Source: Candidatus Moraniibacteriota bacterium
Lineage (GTDB): Bacteria > Patescibacteriota > Minisyncoccia > Moranbacterales > UBA1568
Direction of reading: 5' to 3'
NCBI GenBank assembly: GCA_903854995.1
Contig: CAINXS010000087.1
Coordinates: 1-44,802, forward strand
Length of the DNA: 44,802 nucleotides
The position numbers and the translations under genes were made by a program. Positions within the stretch are counted from its first letter, which is position 1. Each line of letters opens with the position of its first letter. Shown piece after piece: positions 5,147-13,900 of the stretch. The notes beneath the pieces were generated by a model that saw nothing but the letters and a program-made list of their open reading frames with translations, was not told the origin of the DNA and ran no database searches.

Positions 5147-5731
5147 TCAGATCTCGTAACGGACGAATCCGCCGATCTGGATGTTTTCGCCGATCTTCTG
5201 CACATTCTCCGAAAGAAGGTCCTTTATAAGTCGATCCGGATCCTTCACGAACGGTTGCGTCAGAAGGGCGTTCTCCTCACGAAGCTTCCGTTCCTTCCCC
5301 TCAAGGATCTTCACGATCATTTCTTCGGACTTTCCGGCCTTCCGAAGTTCCTCGGTCCATACTTCTCGCTCCCCCGCCACGGTCGTTTCCGAAACGTCCT
5401 CCGGCCGGAGAACCGACGGGTTCATCGCGGCGACATGCATCGCGATATCGCGACCGAGCGATTGGAAATCCTCGTTCCTGGCGACGAAATCCGTTTCGCA
5501 ATAGAGCTTCACCATCGCTGCCACGCGGCCGTTCGAGTGAAGATACGTCGCGATCACGCCCTCCTTGGCCTCGCGGTCCGTCTTCTTCACGGCTTTCGCC
5601 GCTCCGCGTTCCCGAAGGATCCTGATCGCCCCCTCCTCGTCTCCTCCCGATTCCTCGAGCGCCTTTTTCACTTCGACGATTCCGGCACCGGTCCGCTCGC
5701 GAAGCGCCTTGATCAGTTCCATGCTTATCAT
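5147..5731 (-). CDS. tsf: Elongation factor Ts
   Basis: EF-Ts recycles EF-Tu by releasing GDP. The N-terminal UBA-like domain is clear (ELIKALRERTGAGIVEVKKA), followed by the core with HSNGRVAAMVKLYCETDFVA and the C-terminal signature VKDPDRLIKDLL...IGENIQIGGFVRYE. At 194 residues it is much shorter than the 283 residues of E. coli; one core subdomain is missing, as is common in reduced genomes. Two starts are possible: the ATG at 5731 (MISMEL) and the ATG at 5722 (MEL). It follows rpsB by 42 bases, the classic rpsB-tsf order. Confidence 0.97.
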   Translation of the reverse strand: MISMELIKALRERTGAGIVEVKKALEESGGDEEGAIRILRERGAAKAVKKTDREAKEGVIATYLHSNGRVAAMVKLYCETDFVARNEDFQSLGRDIAMHVAAMNPSVLRPEDVSETTVAGEREVWTEELRKAGKSEEMIVKILEGKERKLREENALLTQPFVKDPDRLIKDLLSENVQKIGENIQIGGFVRYEI

Positions 5732-5773
5732 ACTCGTTCGTGAAATGTATCGGTTTTATTTCAGGCAATTCCC

Positions 5774-6568
5774 CTAGTTTTTCGCCGGAAGCCCCTTGGC
5801 CTCGGCAACCGCCTTTCCGAGGGATCCGAGCAGGAGACGAAGGGAGGAAAGCGCGTCGTCGTTCCCCGGAATCGGATATTCGACGTCCGTCGCGTTCGTA
5901 TTGGTATCGATGATCGCCACGACCGGAATGCCGAGAGCGTGCGCCTCGCGGATCGCGAGCTTGCCCTCTTTCCCGTCGGCGACCACGACCGCACCCGGCA
6001 GTTCGCGCATCTCCTTGATGCCACCCATGCGCTTGCGAAGGCGCTCGACCTCCTCGAGTTTCCGCTGCCGTTCGAACTTGGTATACATCTGGAACTCACC
6101 GCGATCGAGCTTCTCCTCCGTCTCGCGGAAATACTTGGTTCGCGTGCGGATCACGGAATAGTTGGTGAGCGTCCCACCGAGCCATCGTTCGATGACGTAC
6201 GGCTCACCGAGCCGCTTGGCCAGCGAAAGTATGAAAGGATGCGTGTGTTTTTTCATTCCGACGAACAGGATCGGCTTCCCCGCCTTCGCGGTCTCGGCGA
6301 GAAACTTGCCTGCCCGGTCGAGATACTGCTTCGTCTTTCCGAGGTCGATGATGTTCACGTTCTGTCTCGTGAGAAACACGAACTCGCGCATCGAAGGATG
6401 CAGTCGCGACTTAAGATGTCCGAAGTGGACACCGGCGACGAGCATCGCCTCGAGACCGGAATCGAGCGCCGAAAAATCGAACGACTCGAACGGGGCCTCT
6501 GACTGTCCGGTTTTTGCGGTCGGCACCGCGGAATCCGTCTTGGCGGATTCCGTCTGACTCTTCGTCAT
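5774..6568 (-). CDS. rpsB: 30S ribosomal protein S2
   Basis: S2 joins the small subunit late and helps recruit S1 or mRNA. Family motifs are present: GVHFGHLKSRLHPSMREFVF, NVNIIDLGKT, FVGMKKHTH, ERWLGGTLTNYSVIRTRTK, VVADGKEGKLAIREAHALGIPVV, and IDTNTNATDVEYPIPGNDDA. A 30-residue low-complexity acidic/Thr-rich N-terminal extension precedes the S2 fold. AAGGAAAT lies 6 bases before the ATG at 6568. A stem TTCCGAAGC/GCTTCGGAA (6592-6628) sits in the leader and could serve autoregulation, as is known for rpsB in other bacteria. Confidence 0.98.
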   Translation of the reverse strand: MTKSQTESAKTDSAVPTAKTGQSEAPFESFDFSALDSGLEAMLVAGVHFGHLKSRLHPSMREFVFLTRQNVNIIDLGKTKQYLDRAGKFLAETAKAGKPILFVGMKKHTHPFILSLAKRLGEPYVIERWLGGTLTNYSVIRTRTKYFRETEEKLDRGEFQMYTKFERQRKLEEVERLRKRMGGIKEMRELPGAVVVADGKEGKLAIREAHALGIPVVAIIDTNTNATDVEYPIPGNDDALSSLRLLLGSLGKAVAEAKGLPAKN

Positions 6569-6591
6569 ACGGTTATTTCCTTATCGCTTAA

Positions 6592-6628
6592 TTCCGAAGC
6601 CGGTCACCCTCTGTCGTCCGCTTCGGAA
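6592..6628 (-). promoter_or_regulatory. Hairpin in the rpsB leader
   Basis: Nine-base inverted repeat TTCCGAAGC / GCTTCGGAA with a 19-base loop, ending about 24 bases before the rpsB start. It is a candidate ribosomal-protein leader; no known consensus was recognised. The rest of the 338-base gap (6569-6906) holds the rpmE promoter and no credible gene. Confidence 0.35.
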
Positions 6629-6812
6629 GCCTGTCCCGATCGCTTCCGACAAGCGGAAGGACCACGGAGAGACGCATCACCTGTTTTCCTTCCGACCTCA
6701 CCCCGAGAGGGAGCGGAGCAGGAACAGCCGGAAATTCCGGAAAACATGAATGGTTCCCGTCCCGCCGGTATCGGCGAAACGGTACTTCGAAGGATACCCG
6801 AAGCCGTGCGCC

Positions 6813-6841
6813 TTGTCAATTTCGAAGAAGCGTGATACGAT
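6813..6841 (+). promoter_or_regulatory. Promoter of rpmE
   Basis: -35 TTGTCA (6813-6818), 17 bases, -10 TACGAT (6836-6841), about 65 bases before the rpmE start. Confidence 0.65.
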
Positions 6842-6906
6842 GCCCCTCGTTCGAAGGAAAGACGTTTTCCGTAACTTTTTGAGGGCGCATCGAGCGCGAG
6901 AGACGT

Positions 6907-7197
6907 ATGAAACAAGGAATTCACCCGACCTACCACGAAGACGCCGTCATCACGTGCGCCTGCGGCGAGAAGTATGCGACCGGATCGACCGTCAAGTCGA
7001 TCGACATCGAAATCTGCGCCAAGTGTCATCCGTTCTACACCGGCAAGCAGAAGTACGTGGACACCACCGGCCGCGTGGAACGTTTCAAGCAGCTTTCCGA
7101 GCGCGCAAAGGAGAAGCAGGCCGTCGCCGGGACCGGAAAGAAGGTGCGTGTGAAAAAGTCCGTCGAAACCGAGGAGCCCGCGAAGCAGGCGGCGTAG
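6907..7197 (+). CDS. rpmE: 50S ribosomal protein L31
   Basis: Starts [20 protein letters not shown], the L31 hallmark. Zinc-binding cysteines are kept (CACG near residue 17 and [10 protein letters not shown] near 38), so this is the zinc-containing form. The signature HPFYTGKQK follows. The protein is 96 residues, longer than the usual 66-75, because of a Lys/Glu-rich tail after residue 65. L31 bridges the subunits near the central protuberance. The ATG at 6907 has only a weak purine stretch (GAGAGA) upstream. A terminator follows at 7209, and prfA lies just downstream. Confidence 0.97.
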   Translation: MKQGIHPTYHEDAVITCACGEKYATGSTVKSIDIEICAKCHPFYTGKQKYVDTTGRVERFKQLSERAKEKQAVAGTGKKVRVKKSVETEEPAKQAA

Positions 7198-7208
7198 TTT
7201 CCGGATCG

Positions 7209-7240
7209 AAAGGGCGCATCCTTCGGGAAGCGCCTTTTCG
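7209..7240 (+). terminator. Terminator after rpmE
   Basis: AAAGGGCGC pairs with GCGCCTTTT (one G-T pair) around a TTCGGG-containing loop, followed by CGTTTCCC. Confidence 0.75.
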
Positions 7241-7268
7241 TTTCCCTTTCTTTCCCGGTTCATATATC

Positions 7269-8396
7269 ATGCAGTTGCCGGACGAACGATCATATCCGTA
7301 TATGGATGAACTCATACGAAACATAGAGGAACAGGAGGCCCAGGTCGACGCCGAGCTCTCCGACCCGGAGACGGCCAAAAAACCGTCCCGTCTTGCCGAA
7401 CTCGGAAAACGGAAATCGGAACTTGCAGGCATCATGGACCGGGCAAGGGAGTTCGCCGCGGTCGAATCCTCGATGCGGGACAATGCCGAGATACTGAAGG
7501 AGACCGATGATGAGGAACTCCGCTCGCTCGCCATCGAGGAAAACATCTCGCTGTCGGTCCGTCGGGATTCACTCGAAAAGGAACTGAAAAAGCTCCTGCT
7601 GCCACGCGATCCGAACGATGACAAGGACGTTATCGTCGAGATCAGGGCCGGCGCCGGCGGAGACGAATCGAGCCTGTTCGCCGGAAGCCTGTTTCGGATG
7701 TATTCACGATACGCCGAGGCGCTCGGTTGGACGCTCGTCGTCATCCACTCGAACCAGACCGAGGTCGGAGGCTTCAAGGAAATCGTCTTCGAGGTGAACC
7801 GCGGACGGTCCCTGTCGCCCGTCTATCAGAAAATGAAGTACGAATCGGGCGTTCATCGCGTCCAACGCGTCCCCGAAACGGAAAAGGCTGGACGCATCCA
7901 CACGTCGACCGCGACCGTCGCCGTCCTGGCCGCCGCCGAGGAAGTCGACGTCGAGATCGTCCCGAGCGACCTGCGCATCGACACGTTCTGTTCGTCGGGT
8001 CCCGGCGGTCAATCCGTGAACACCACCTACAGCGCCGTCCGGATCACGCACATGCCGTCCGGCCTCGTCGTATCGTGCCAGGACGAGAAATCGCAGATCA
8101 AGAACAAGGAGCGGGCAATGAAAGTGCTCCGATCCAGGCTGCTCCAGCTCCGTGAGGACCAGCGGGCGAAGGAGCTCGGCGATGCAAGACGCTCGCAGAT
8201 CGGCACCGGCGATCGAAGCGAGAAAATCCGCACCTACAACGTTCCCCAAGACCGCGTTACCGATCACCGCGTGAAAATCTCCTGGAGCGGGGTCGAGCGC
8301 ATTCTCGACGGCGGCATCGCCGATATCGCCTCCGCGCTCGAAGAAGAGGATATCCGCCGTAAACTCGAGGAAGAATCGGAAAGGGCGTCCGTATGA
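7269..8396 (+). CDS. prfA: Peptide chain release factor 1
   Basis: RF1 reads UAA and UAG and triggers peptide release. The recognition tripeptide is PET (in [19 protein letters not shown], about residue 200), matching the P-x-T of RF1 rather than the SPF of RF2. The catalytic loop [10 protein letters not shown] lies near residue 244. The length of 375 residues is slightly above the usual 360. The ATG at 7269 (MQLPDERSY) is chosen, but the ATG at 7302 ([10 protein letters not shown]) is also possible; neither has a ribosome site. Its TGA stop overlaps the ATG of prmC, which methylates the Gln of GGQ, so the two are translationally coupled. Confidence 0.97.
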   Translation: MQLPDERSYPYMDELIRNIEEQEAQVDAELSDPETAKKPSRLAELGKRKSELAGIMDRAREFAAVESSMRDNAEILKETDDEELRSLAIEENISLSVRRDSLEKELKKLLLPRDPNDDKDVIVEIRAGAGGDESSLFAGSLFRMYSRYAEALGWTLVVIHSNQTEVGGFKEIVFEVNRGRSLSPVYQKMKYESGVHRVQRVPETEKAGRIHTSTATVAVLAAAEEVDVEIVPSDLRIDTFCSSGPGGQSVNTTYSAVRITHMPSGLVVSCQDEKSQIKNKERAMKVLRSRLLQLREDQRAKELGDARRSQIGTGDRSEKIRTYNVPQDRVTDHRVKISWSGVERILDGGIADIASALEEEDIRRKLEEESERASV

Positions 8397-9292
8397 CAAC
8401 GCTTCGCACGCTGGCACGCGAATATTCCGACTCGGTCATCGCGTCCGACTTCAGCGTCCTGGCCGCATACGCTCTCGGAAGAACGAAGGAGTTCGTTTTT
8501 CGGGAACCGGACTACATCCCGACGGAAGCGGAGTCGGAAAAACTCAAAGACGCGCTCCTTCGCAGGGCGGATAAGGAACCGGTCGCATATATCGTCGGCG
8601 AGAAGGAATTCTTCGGTCTCCCCTTTTCGGTTACGAAAGACACACTCATCCCCCGACCCGAAACGGAATTCCTCGTCGAGGATACGATACGGTCGCTCCG
8701 GCACGAAAACGGCAAGGTGTTCGTAGCCGATATCGGAACGGGAAGCGGAAACATCATCGTTTCCGTGGCGCACGCGCTCAAAACCGACGATCCCGACGCC
8801 GTACGTTTCTCATTTTTCGCGACCGATATCTCGAGCGGAGCGCTCGACGTCGCGAAGCGAAACGCGTCACGACACGGCGTGATCGATCGTGTCACGTTTT
8901 TTCAGGGAGACCTGCTCGAGCCCATTCCGAAAACGGAATACGACGGCATGGAACACGTTTTGATCCTCGCCAATCTCCCGTATCTTTCACACGAACTGTA
9001 TGACGGCGCAATGGACGATGTCCGTCTGCACGAACCGGAATCCGCACTCGTCGCGAACGATGACGGACTTGCATATTATATCCGTCTCTTCAAGGATATC
9101 TCGGAGAGAGAAAAAGAGGGTCTGATGAGCGTGCCGATCACTGGGTTGTTCGAGATAAGTCCCGAACAGGAATCGAAGATCGCGACGGAACTTCTTCGAT
9201 TCATTCCCGGCGCACGATACCGGTTCATCAACGATCTGTCCGGCCGTGCCCGTATCCTTCGTTTCGATATTGCGGAGCCGAAACGCGCTTGA
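8393..9292 (+). CDS. prmC: Release factor glutamine methyltransferase
   Basis: PrmC (HemK) transfers a methyl group from S-adenosylmethionine to the Gln of the GGQ motif in release factors. Seen: an N-terminal helical domain, [16 protein letters not shown] and [12 protein letters not shown] (family signatures), a SAM-binding loop [13 protein letters not shown], and ILANLPYLS, where the usual NPPY catalytic motif reads NLPY. That Pro-to-Leu change is seen in some distant members and should be noted. The protein is 299 residues, slightly longer than E. coli PrmC. The gene overlaps prfA by ATGA. Confidence 0.95.
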   Translation: MTTLRTLAREYSDSVIASDFSVLAAYALGRTKEFVFREPDYIPTEAESEKLKDALLRRADKEPVAYIVGEKEFFGLPFSVTKDTLIPRPETEFLVEDTIRSLRHENGKVFVADIGTGSGNIIVSVAHALKTDDPDAVRFSFFATDISSGALDVAKRNASRHGVIDRVTFFQGDLLEPIPKTEYDGMEHVLILANLPYLSHELYDGAMDDVRLHEPESALVANDDGLAYYIRLFKDISEREKEGLMSVPITGLFEISPEQESKIATELLRFIPGARYRFINDLSGRARILRFDIAEPKRA

Positions 9293-9304
9293 ACCGGAAT
9301 CAAC

Positions 9305-9340
9305 AAGCAGAAAACCCGCCGATCGGCGGGTTTTCTGCTT
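9305..9340. terminator. Perfect 36-bp palindromic terminator
   Basis: AAGCAGAAAACCCGCC and its exact complement form an uninterrupted palindrome between the convergent prmC and the histone-like gene. It can serve both directions. Confidence 0.85.
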
Positions 9341-9365
9341 GAAGAACCAAAAAAATCTGTGAGGA

Positions 9366-9485
9366 CTACTTCTTCTTGGAGACCTTCTTGGTGGCCTTCT
9401 TGGCGACCTTCTTCACTGCCTTCTTCGCGACCTTCTTGACGGCCTTCTTGACGGCCTTCTTCGCGACCTTTTTCTTTGCTGCCAT
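9366..9485 (-). CDS. Lysine-rich histone H1-like protein (39 aa)
   Basis: A tiny gene with an excellent ribosome site (AAAGGAGGTGA) before the ATG at 9485. The product starts MAAKKKVAKK and repeats KKAVKK/KKVAKK to the end (KKVSKKK): nearly half of all residues are lysine and there are no acidic residues. It resembles the C-terminal tails of histone H1 and the Hc1/HctA-like bacterial proteins, and probably binds DNA or RNA by charge. It has a strong promoter (9614-9642) and a leader of about 120 bases, so it may be highly expressed. The repeated AAGAAG codons make slippage and length variation likely. Confidence 0.85.
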   Translation of the reverse strand: MAAKKKVAKKAVKKAVKKVAKKAVKKVAKKATKKVSKKK

Positions 9486-9613
9486 AGTGTGTTCACCTCC
9501 TTTCGAATTCCGCCGAAGCGGATTTTGTTTTGCACGATGGAGCGAATGAATCGTTGCACCGTTCCCTCCGTGCGTTTTTTATTTCGCGAGGAATATTTTT
9601 CCTTCGCGTTTTC

Positions 9614-9642
9614 ATTATATGTTTTTTTGGAAAAAAATCAAA
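9614..9642 (-). promoter_or_regulatory. Promoter of the histone-like gene
   Basis: Minus-strand -35 TTTGAT (9637-9642), 17 bases, -10 TATAAT (9614-9619), within an AT-rich stretch. The wider gap 9486-10150 holds this promoter, the one at 9976 and the hairpin at 10051, and no credible gene. Confidence 0.65.
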
Positions 9643-9958
9643 GCGAAATAAATTCCTGTCAAGCGTTATCATCGCGAACGATACGTCACGAAATTATTTT
9701 TATAACCGACGACGACGTGAAAAAAATATTTTCGCATTCGGTTCTCCCGCCTCCGCGTGCGTAGATGTATGTTCGGAACAAATCTCGCATTCGACGTTCC
9801 CGTATCCGACATGAAGAACCGAATACGATTTTCTCGGAAACCATGAAGCGCACCGGCACCGGAGATGACTGACCGAAAGTAAGGAAAGGTGTTTCGCATC
9901 CGAGGACCGACTTTCGACACTTGTCCCGTCGGGACGATTTCGGTGAAATACGCATTTA

Positions 9959-9981
9959 CGACGGTAAAATCCCCATATAAT
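9959..9981 (+). promoter_or_regulatory. Promoter of the LysM-like membrane protein gene
   Basis: A perfect -10 TATAAT (9976-9981) with a poor -35 (TTTACG or CATTTA region) lies 170 bases before the ATG at 10151. An alternative -35 TTGACG with TACCAT lies further down (about 10008-10036). Confidence 0.45.
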
Positions 9982-10050
9982 GGTAAATAACGGCCATTTT
10001 GTAAAGTTGACGACCTCCCCCGTCGAACGTACCATAGGAACGCAGGGGGT

Positions 10051-10084
10051 CGATCCGCCACGGCGCAAGCCGACGGCGGAATCG
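10051..10084 (+). promoter_or_regulatory. Structured leader hairpin
   Basis: CGATCCGCC pairs with GGCGGAATCG around an inner GGC/GCC stem. It would lie in the 5' leader of the gene at 10151. No riboswitch class was recognised. Confidence 0.35.
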
Positions 10085-10150
10085 AGGACCGAACTTCAAC
10101 GCAAGCGGTTCCTTTCCACAATCAGTAAACTAGAAAGGAAGGTGAATCAC

Positions 10151-10753
10151 ATGGAAGAAGACAAAGATATGAGTTACGAGGAGGGTACGGCGCAGAAGGT
10201 GCGGGTATGGGTTCAGGAGAATCTTCGCATCATCACGAGCGTCTTCATTGTCGCGGTGATCGCGTTCGGGATCTATTCGTATTCCGGTCGAGGCGCCACG
10301 TCCGATGATGCGGGTCTGAAAAAGATAGCGTCATCCGAAACCACGAAGGAAGGTACGGGTGCCGTAACGTCCGAGGAAGCGGAAAAGACCTCGACGTCAA
10401 CCGACGAGACGAAACAGGCCGAAGCCGCACCGGCCGAGACCAGCAAAGAAACAGAGACGTCATTCATCGAGGTCGCGAATCGCGGAGAAGGACTTACGCA
10501 TCTCGCCAGACGCGCCGCGACGGATTATCTCGACAAGAACGCGGACTCGTCGCTGACGGCCGAACATCGGATCTATATCGAGGATTATCTGCGGAAAAAG
10601 GTGGCCCATCAGGGAGGCGTGAAGACCGGCACCAACGTGGAATTTTCGAAGAGTCTCGTGAAAGAGGCTATCGACGCATCGAAGAATCTCAACGAGCGAC
10701 AGCTTGAGAACCTGAAGAAGTATTCCGCCCGCGTTTCCGAGTTCCGGAAATAG
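10151..10753 (+). CDS. Membrane protein with C-terminal LysM-like domain (200 aa)
   Basis: The ATG at 10151 has AGGAAGGTGA upstream. A short cytoplasmic segment and one membrane helix (about residues 25-44, RIITSVFIVAVIAFGIYSY) precede a Thr/Glu/Ala-rich spacer (45-105) and a folded domain (105-200) starting FIEVANRGEGLTHLARRAA and ending ENLKKYSARVSEFRK. This domain closely matches residues ~1060-1157 of the giant protein at 13901 (SFEVKAETGDSVTTLARRAL ... RYAENVNEFR). The opening recalls a LysM motif, so binding to peptidoglycan or another glycan outside the membrane is plausible, but this is inference. It converges with the ATPase gene on a shared terminator. Confidence 0.75.
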   Translation: MEEDKDMSYEEGTAQKVRVWVQENLRIITSVFIVAVIAFGIYSYSGRGATSDDAGLKKIASSETTKEGTGAVTSEEAEKTSTSTDETKQAEAAPAETSKETETSFIEVANRGEGLTHLARRAATDYLDKNADSSLTAEHRIYIEDYLRKKVAHQGGVKTGTNVEFSKSLVKEAIDASKNLNERQLENLKKYSARVSEFRK

Positions 10754-10796
10754 GTCGGCGGATACCGAAACTGGATTCCAGAAGTTCTTTTTTTCC

Positions 10797-10827
10797 GAAG
10801 AAAGCCCCGCAAAGCGGGGCTTTCTTC
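10797..10827. terminator. Bidirectional terminator
   Basis: GAAGAAAGCCCCGC pairs exactly with GCGGGGCTTTCTTC around AAA. A T-run (TTCTTTTTTTCC, read as A-run on the other strand) flanks it. It separates convergent genes. Confidence 0.9.
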
Positions 10828-10860
10828 ATGTCTTACGGGACCGGCCCTACCTACCACAAG

Positions 10861-13404
10861 TCATTCCCCGAAACCGCGGGCGACACGCATGAACTGATTC
10901 ACGCGTTCAAGGATTTCCCGGTTCACGATTCCCGCGTCACGACCGTACCGGAGTCGCGAGAGTTCCTTGAGGGCCTCCGCCACTTCGCGATCACCCGGGG
11001 CGGACGGAAGCGTTTTCATATTGAACGGCTTCGTCTGTTCGCCGTTGATGAGCAACCTGGCGAATCCCTGCCGGTTATCGACATTCATGAGATCGTTCGC
11101 GGAAAAAACCGGGGCGAATTGCTTCTCGAGAAACTCGGCGTCTTCCGGACCGACCCTGAGCGCGACCATCGACCCCACGTTTCCGAACACGGCCTTGGAG
11201 ATCTCTTCCTGCAGCTGGCCGATGAACTGATGCACGATGATGAGATCCAACCGGTACTTCCGCGCTTCCGAAAGGATCTGCGCGATGGAATTCGTCGTCA
11301 CGTTCTGGAACTCGTCCATGTAGAGATAGAAGTCTTTTCGCTCGCTTTCGGAGGTATCCACGCGCGACAGCGCCGCCATCAGGAGTTTCCCGACGATCAC
11401 CATGCCAAGAAGCCTCGCGTTGATCTCGCCGATCTTTCCTTTCGAGAGGTTGACGAGCAGGATCTTCCCCTCGTCCATGATTCCGCGGAAATCTATGCCG
11501 GACACCTGCTGAGAGATGATGGGCCGCATGATATCGTTGGAAATGAAGGCCGTGAGTTTCGAGGTGATATACGGCACCATGTTCGCGAGCGCCGCGTCCC
11601 CTCCGGCCTTTTCCGCCTCCTTCGTCCAAAAATCCCTCACGATGGGGTTCGCGCAGTGTGACAGCTTCATGCGGCGGAATTCCTCGTCGGCCAATACGCG
11701 GGAAATCTCCATCAGGGTCGATCCGCTCTCCGGATGCTCCATGATAAGCAGCATCGCGTTACGCATGTACTGTTCGAACATCGGGCCGCCGGTCGACTTG
11801 AGGTCGTACAACTGGTCGAAGATACCTATCATCTCGTTTATGACGAACGTCTTCTGTTCCGGATGCTTCGGATCGTATTCGAGCATGTTGAGTCCGATCG
11901 GACGGCCGATATCGGACGGATCGAACACGATTACGTCGTCCGCACGCTCGCGCGGAATGCTCGCAAGGATATTTTCTATCGCGTCTCCATGAGGATCGAT
12001 GAAACAGAAACCGTGTCCCGCACGCGCGTCCCACTTCGCGAGCCCTTCGATGAAATGGGACTTTCCCGTGCCCGTCTGACCGACGACGTACAGATGGCGA
12101 CGGCGATCGTCATCGGTAAGCCGGATATCCGTCCGGATGCCGCGATAGTCGTTATACCCGAGCGGAAGCCCCTCCTTCGGGATATTGATCGGAGGCGCCG
12201 CCGCCCCCGCCTTGAGCCATTTGATCTTCGGCGTCTCCGTGACCGAAATCGGGAAATGAAAGATGGTGGCGACCTCTTCCGCGGACAGGAGCATCGCATG
12301 CTCCGCGTCGAAGTTCCGAAAAATGTAATCGAAGGCGGCGCGCCTGCTCTTTTTTCTCTTTTTCACCCGGAGCGAATTCACGCCGGTATACTCGAACTGC
12401 GTGCACGCGTTCTCCATATGTGAGAGGATCTCCTCGGCGCGCGATTCGGTCTTTGCGGAAGCCAGCAGGCGGATGTTCACCCGGAATGCCGGGAGGCCGG
12501 CCTTGTTCTCGATCGCCTTCACCAGCTCCTGTTCCTCCGGCGTCAGCGAGACGGTCTTGTCCTCCTGACTCGGTTTGTTCGGATCGGACGGCGAGGAGAG
12601 ACCCGAAGTCGTCGAAGAGGCCGTCTCCTTCACGACCGCCTTGGCAACGCTCTTGATGAACGCCGAATGGGATGAAAGCGGGCTCTCTATGGCTGCCTTC
12701 AGCTGCTTTCCCTGCTGCATACGTTGCGCGATCTCCTTTCCCTGCTTTCGCCATTCGTTCCCCGTGACCGGCGCGAGCACGAGCTGGATCACCGCCCCCT
12801 CATCCTCCGTATCCATCTTGCTCATCGCTGTCGCGATCTCGTCGAGAGAATCAGTTCCCATCATCTTGTACGTCCGAAGCGGCAACGCGAACGTCGTCTT
12901 GAGGTCGAGGATCGATACGGCCGTCGAGCTCCCCGGCGTGAATATCGTGTAATCGGACGCCTTCTCTATGACCGCATCCGGGAAAAAGCTGTGTATCTGC
13001 TTCTCGATCCCGTCACGGAACCGCTTCGGCATGGAAACATAGAAGAGAATCTCCTCGCTCCCCGCGGGGTTCGATATCTCCAAGACGATGGTCGGCGCCT
13101 CGTAGAAAAAATGTCGTATCGGATTCACGGAGCGCCTGAACGTCGCCATCGCCTCGAGAAGCTTCTCCATGACGAGCACCTCCTCCTTCCACGCGTCCGC
13201 CTGCTTCTGTTCCCCGGGACGATCGGATTTCTTCGTGACGCGGACCAATTCGACATCCATGGAGATGGACTGGTTCACCTGCGCGCGGAACCGAAAAAAG
13301 CTTCGCGATACGAGCAGCCCGCCGGATATCAGCGCAAACAATCCCGACACGAGTGAAATCGGCAAAAAAACGACATCAGGATTGAGAATGAATGCGGTGC
13401 CCAT
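10861..13404 (-). CDS. TraD/VirD4-like type IV coupling ATPase (847 aa)
   Basis: The protein begins with a membrane helix (about residues 13-33), followed by a large N-terminal region, a Ser/Pro-rich linker (about 250-290), then a RecA-like motor. Walker A is VVGQTGTGKSHFIEG (about 440-451) and Walker B DFYLYMDEFQNV (about 690-700). The C-terminal part (LSEARKYRLDLIIVHQFIGQ, FGNVGSMVALRVG) matches the TraG/TraD C-terminal domain that contacts relaxosome or substrate. The family pumps DNA or protein across membranes, in conjugation or DNA uptake. No relaxase or other conjugation genes are seen here, so a chromosomal role is likely. It lies 39 bases downstream of the small gene at 13444. Confidence 0.88.
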   Translation of the reverse strand: MGTAFILNPDVVFLPISLVSGLFALISGGLLVSRSFFRFRAQVNQSISMDVELVRVTKKSDRPGEQKQADAWKEEVLVMEKLLEAMATFRRSVNPIRHFFYEAPTIVLEISNPAGSEEILFYVSMPKRFRDGIEKQIHSFFPDAVIEKASDYTIFTPGSSTAVSILDLKTTFALPLRTYKMMGTDSLDEIATAMSKMDTEDEGAVIQLVLAPVTGNEWRKQGKEIAQRMQQGKQLKAAIESPLSSHSAFIKSVAKAVVKETASSTTSGLSSPSDPNKPSQEDKTVSLTPEEQELVKAIENKAGLPAFRVNIRLLASAKTESRAEEILSHMENACTQFEYTGVNSLRVKKRKKSRRAAFDYIFRNFDAEHAMLLSAEEVATIFHFPISVTETPKIKWLKAGAAAPPINIPKEGLPLGYNDYRGIRTDIRLTDDDRRRHLYVVGQTGTGKSHFIEGLAKWDARAGHGFCFIDPHGDAIENILASIPRERADDVIVFDPSDIGRPIGLNMLEYDPKHPEQKTFVINEMIGIFDQLYDLKSTGGPMFEQYMRNAMLLIMEHPESGSTLMEISRVLADEEFRRMKLSHCANPIVRDFWTKEAEKAGGDAALANMVPYITSKLTAFISNDIMRPIISQQVSGIDFRGIMDEGKILLVNLSKGKIGEINARLLGMVIVGKLLMAALSRVDTSESERKDFYLYMDEFQNVTTNSIAQILSEARKYRLDLIIVHQFIGQLQEEISKAVFGNVGSMVALRVGPEDAEFLEKQFAPVFSANDLMNVDNRQGFARLLINGEQTKPFNMKTLPSAPGDREVAEALKELSRLRYGRDAGIVNREILERVNQFMRVARGFGE

Positions 13405-13443
13405 AATGTTTGTTTTCCGTCTGTTTCAATATCGCCTCTATCC

Positions 13444-13872
13444 CTACTCGTCCCCGAGCACCCCTTTCGCCTTGAGCGCATCGTAGAAGCGCCCAGCGAG
13501 CTCGTCGTGCATCCGGTCAAGGACGTAATAGTCGTTCAGATGCTGCGCGACCTTTACCGCATAGACCGGACCTTTCGTCTCGACAAGTGATAGGAGCATC
13601 GTGACACGCGTCTCTTCGTCCGTTTCATTGTACACCGATTTCGCATCAAGTTCGACCTGTCCGTCATCGGATACGGTCAGATCCGGCGCGGCCGTCTTCG
13701 GGATCTTCGAAAGAATCTCGGTGAACTTTTCGCTCGCACGCTCCTTCGATACCTCGATGACATGCTCGGACACCTGCTCGATCGTCGGCTGATCCACGGT
13801 CATCGGTCCGATTTCTCGGCCGTCGTTTTCCTGAAACGCCTTCCCCTCCGGAATATTCGTATCCTGCGGCAT
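13444..13872 (-). CDS. Conserved small protein next to the ATPase (142 aa)
   Basis: A soluble acidic protein with no signal or membrane segment. The N-terminal third is probably disordered (MPQDTNIPEGKAFQENDG). The C-terminal half is helical and regular (RVTMLLSLVETKGPVYAVKV, then NDYYVLDRMHDELAGRFYDA), ending KGVLGDE. I do not recognise a named family. It lies between the giant protein gene (28 bases) and the ATPase gene (39 bases), so the three are probably one transcript and it may act as an adaptor or regulator of the motor. Confidence 0.75.
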   Translation of the reverse strand: MPQDTNIPEGKAFQENDGREIGPMTVDQPTIEQVSEHVIEVSKERASEKFTEILSKIPKTAAPDLTVSDDGQVELDAKSVYNETDEETRVTMLLSLVETKGPVYAVKVAQHLNDYYVLDRMHDELAGRFYDALKAKGVLGDE

Positions 13873-13900
13873 ATGATTATCCTTGATTACCGATTATTTG

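Noticed and set aside
6604-7263. 219-codon minus-strand open frame opposite rpmE
   Set aside because: It is antisense to a certain ribosomal protein gene and its promoter; its composition is the complement of that gene.
7269-8396. UGA recoding (as in Gracilibacteria or Absconditabacteria)
   Set aside because: Several certain genes, including prfA and prmC, end in TGA at the family's normal length, so TGA is a stop here.
9923-9935. Palindrome GTCCCGTCGGGAC as a terminator
   Set aside because: No T-run follows on either strand and no gene ends nearby.
9669-10121. 150-codon minus-strand open frame in the gap between the histone-like gene and the gene at 10151
   Set aside because: It has no ribosome site, an irregular composition and no family motif, overlaps two likely promoters and a structured leader, and competes with other frames of equal length.
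10828-11661. 277-codon plus-strand open frame
   Set aside because: Antisense to the conserved C-terminal domain of the TraD-like ATPase, and it starts inside the shared terminator.
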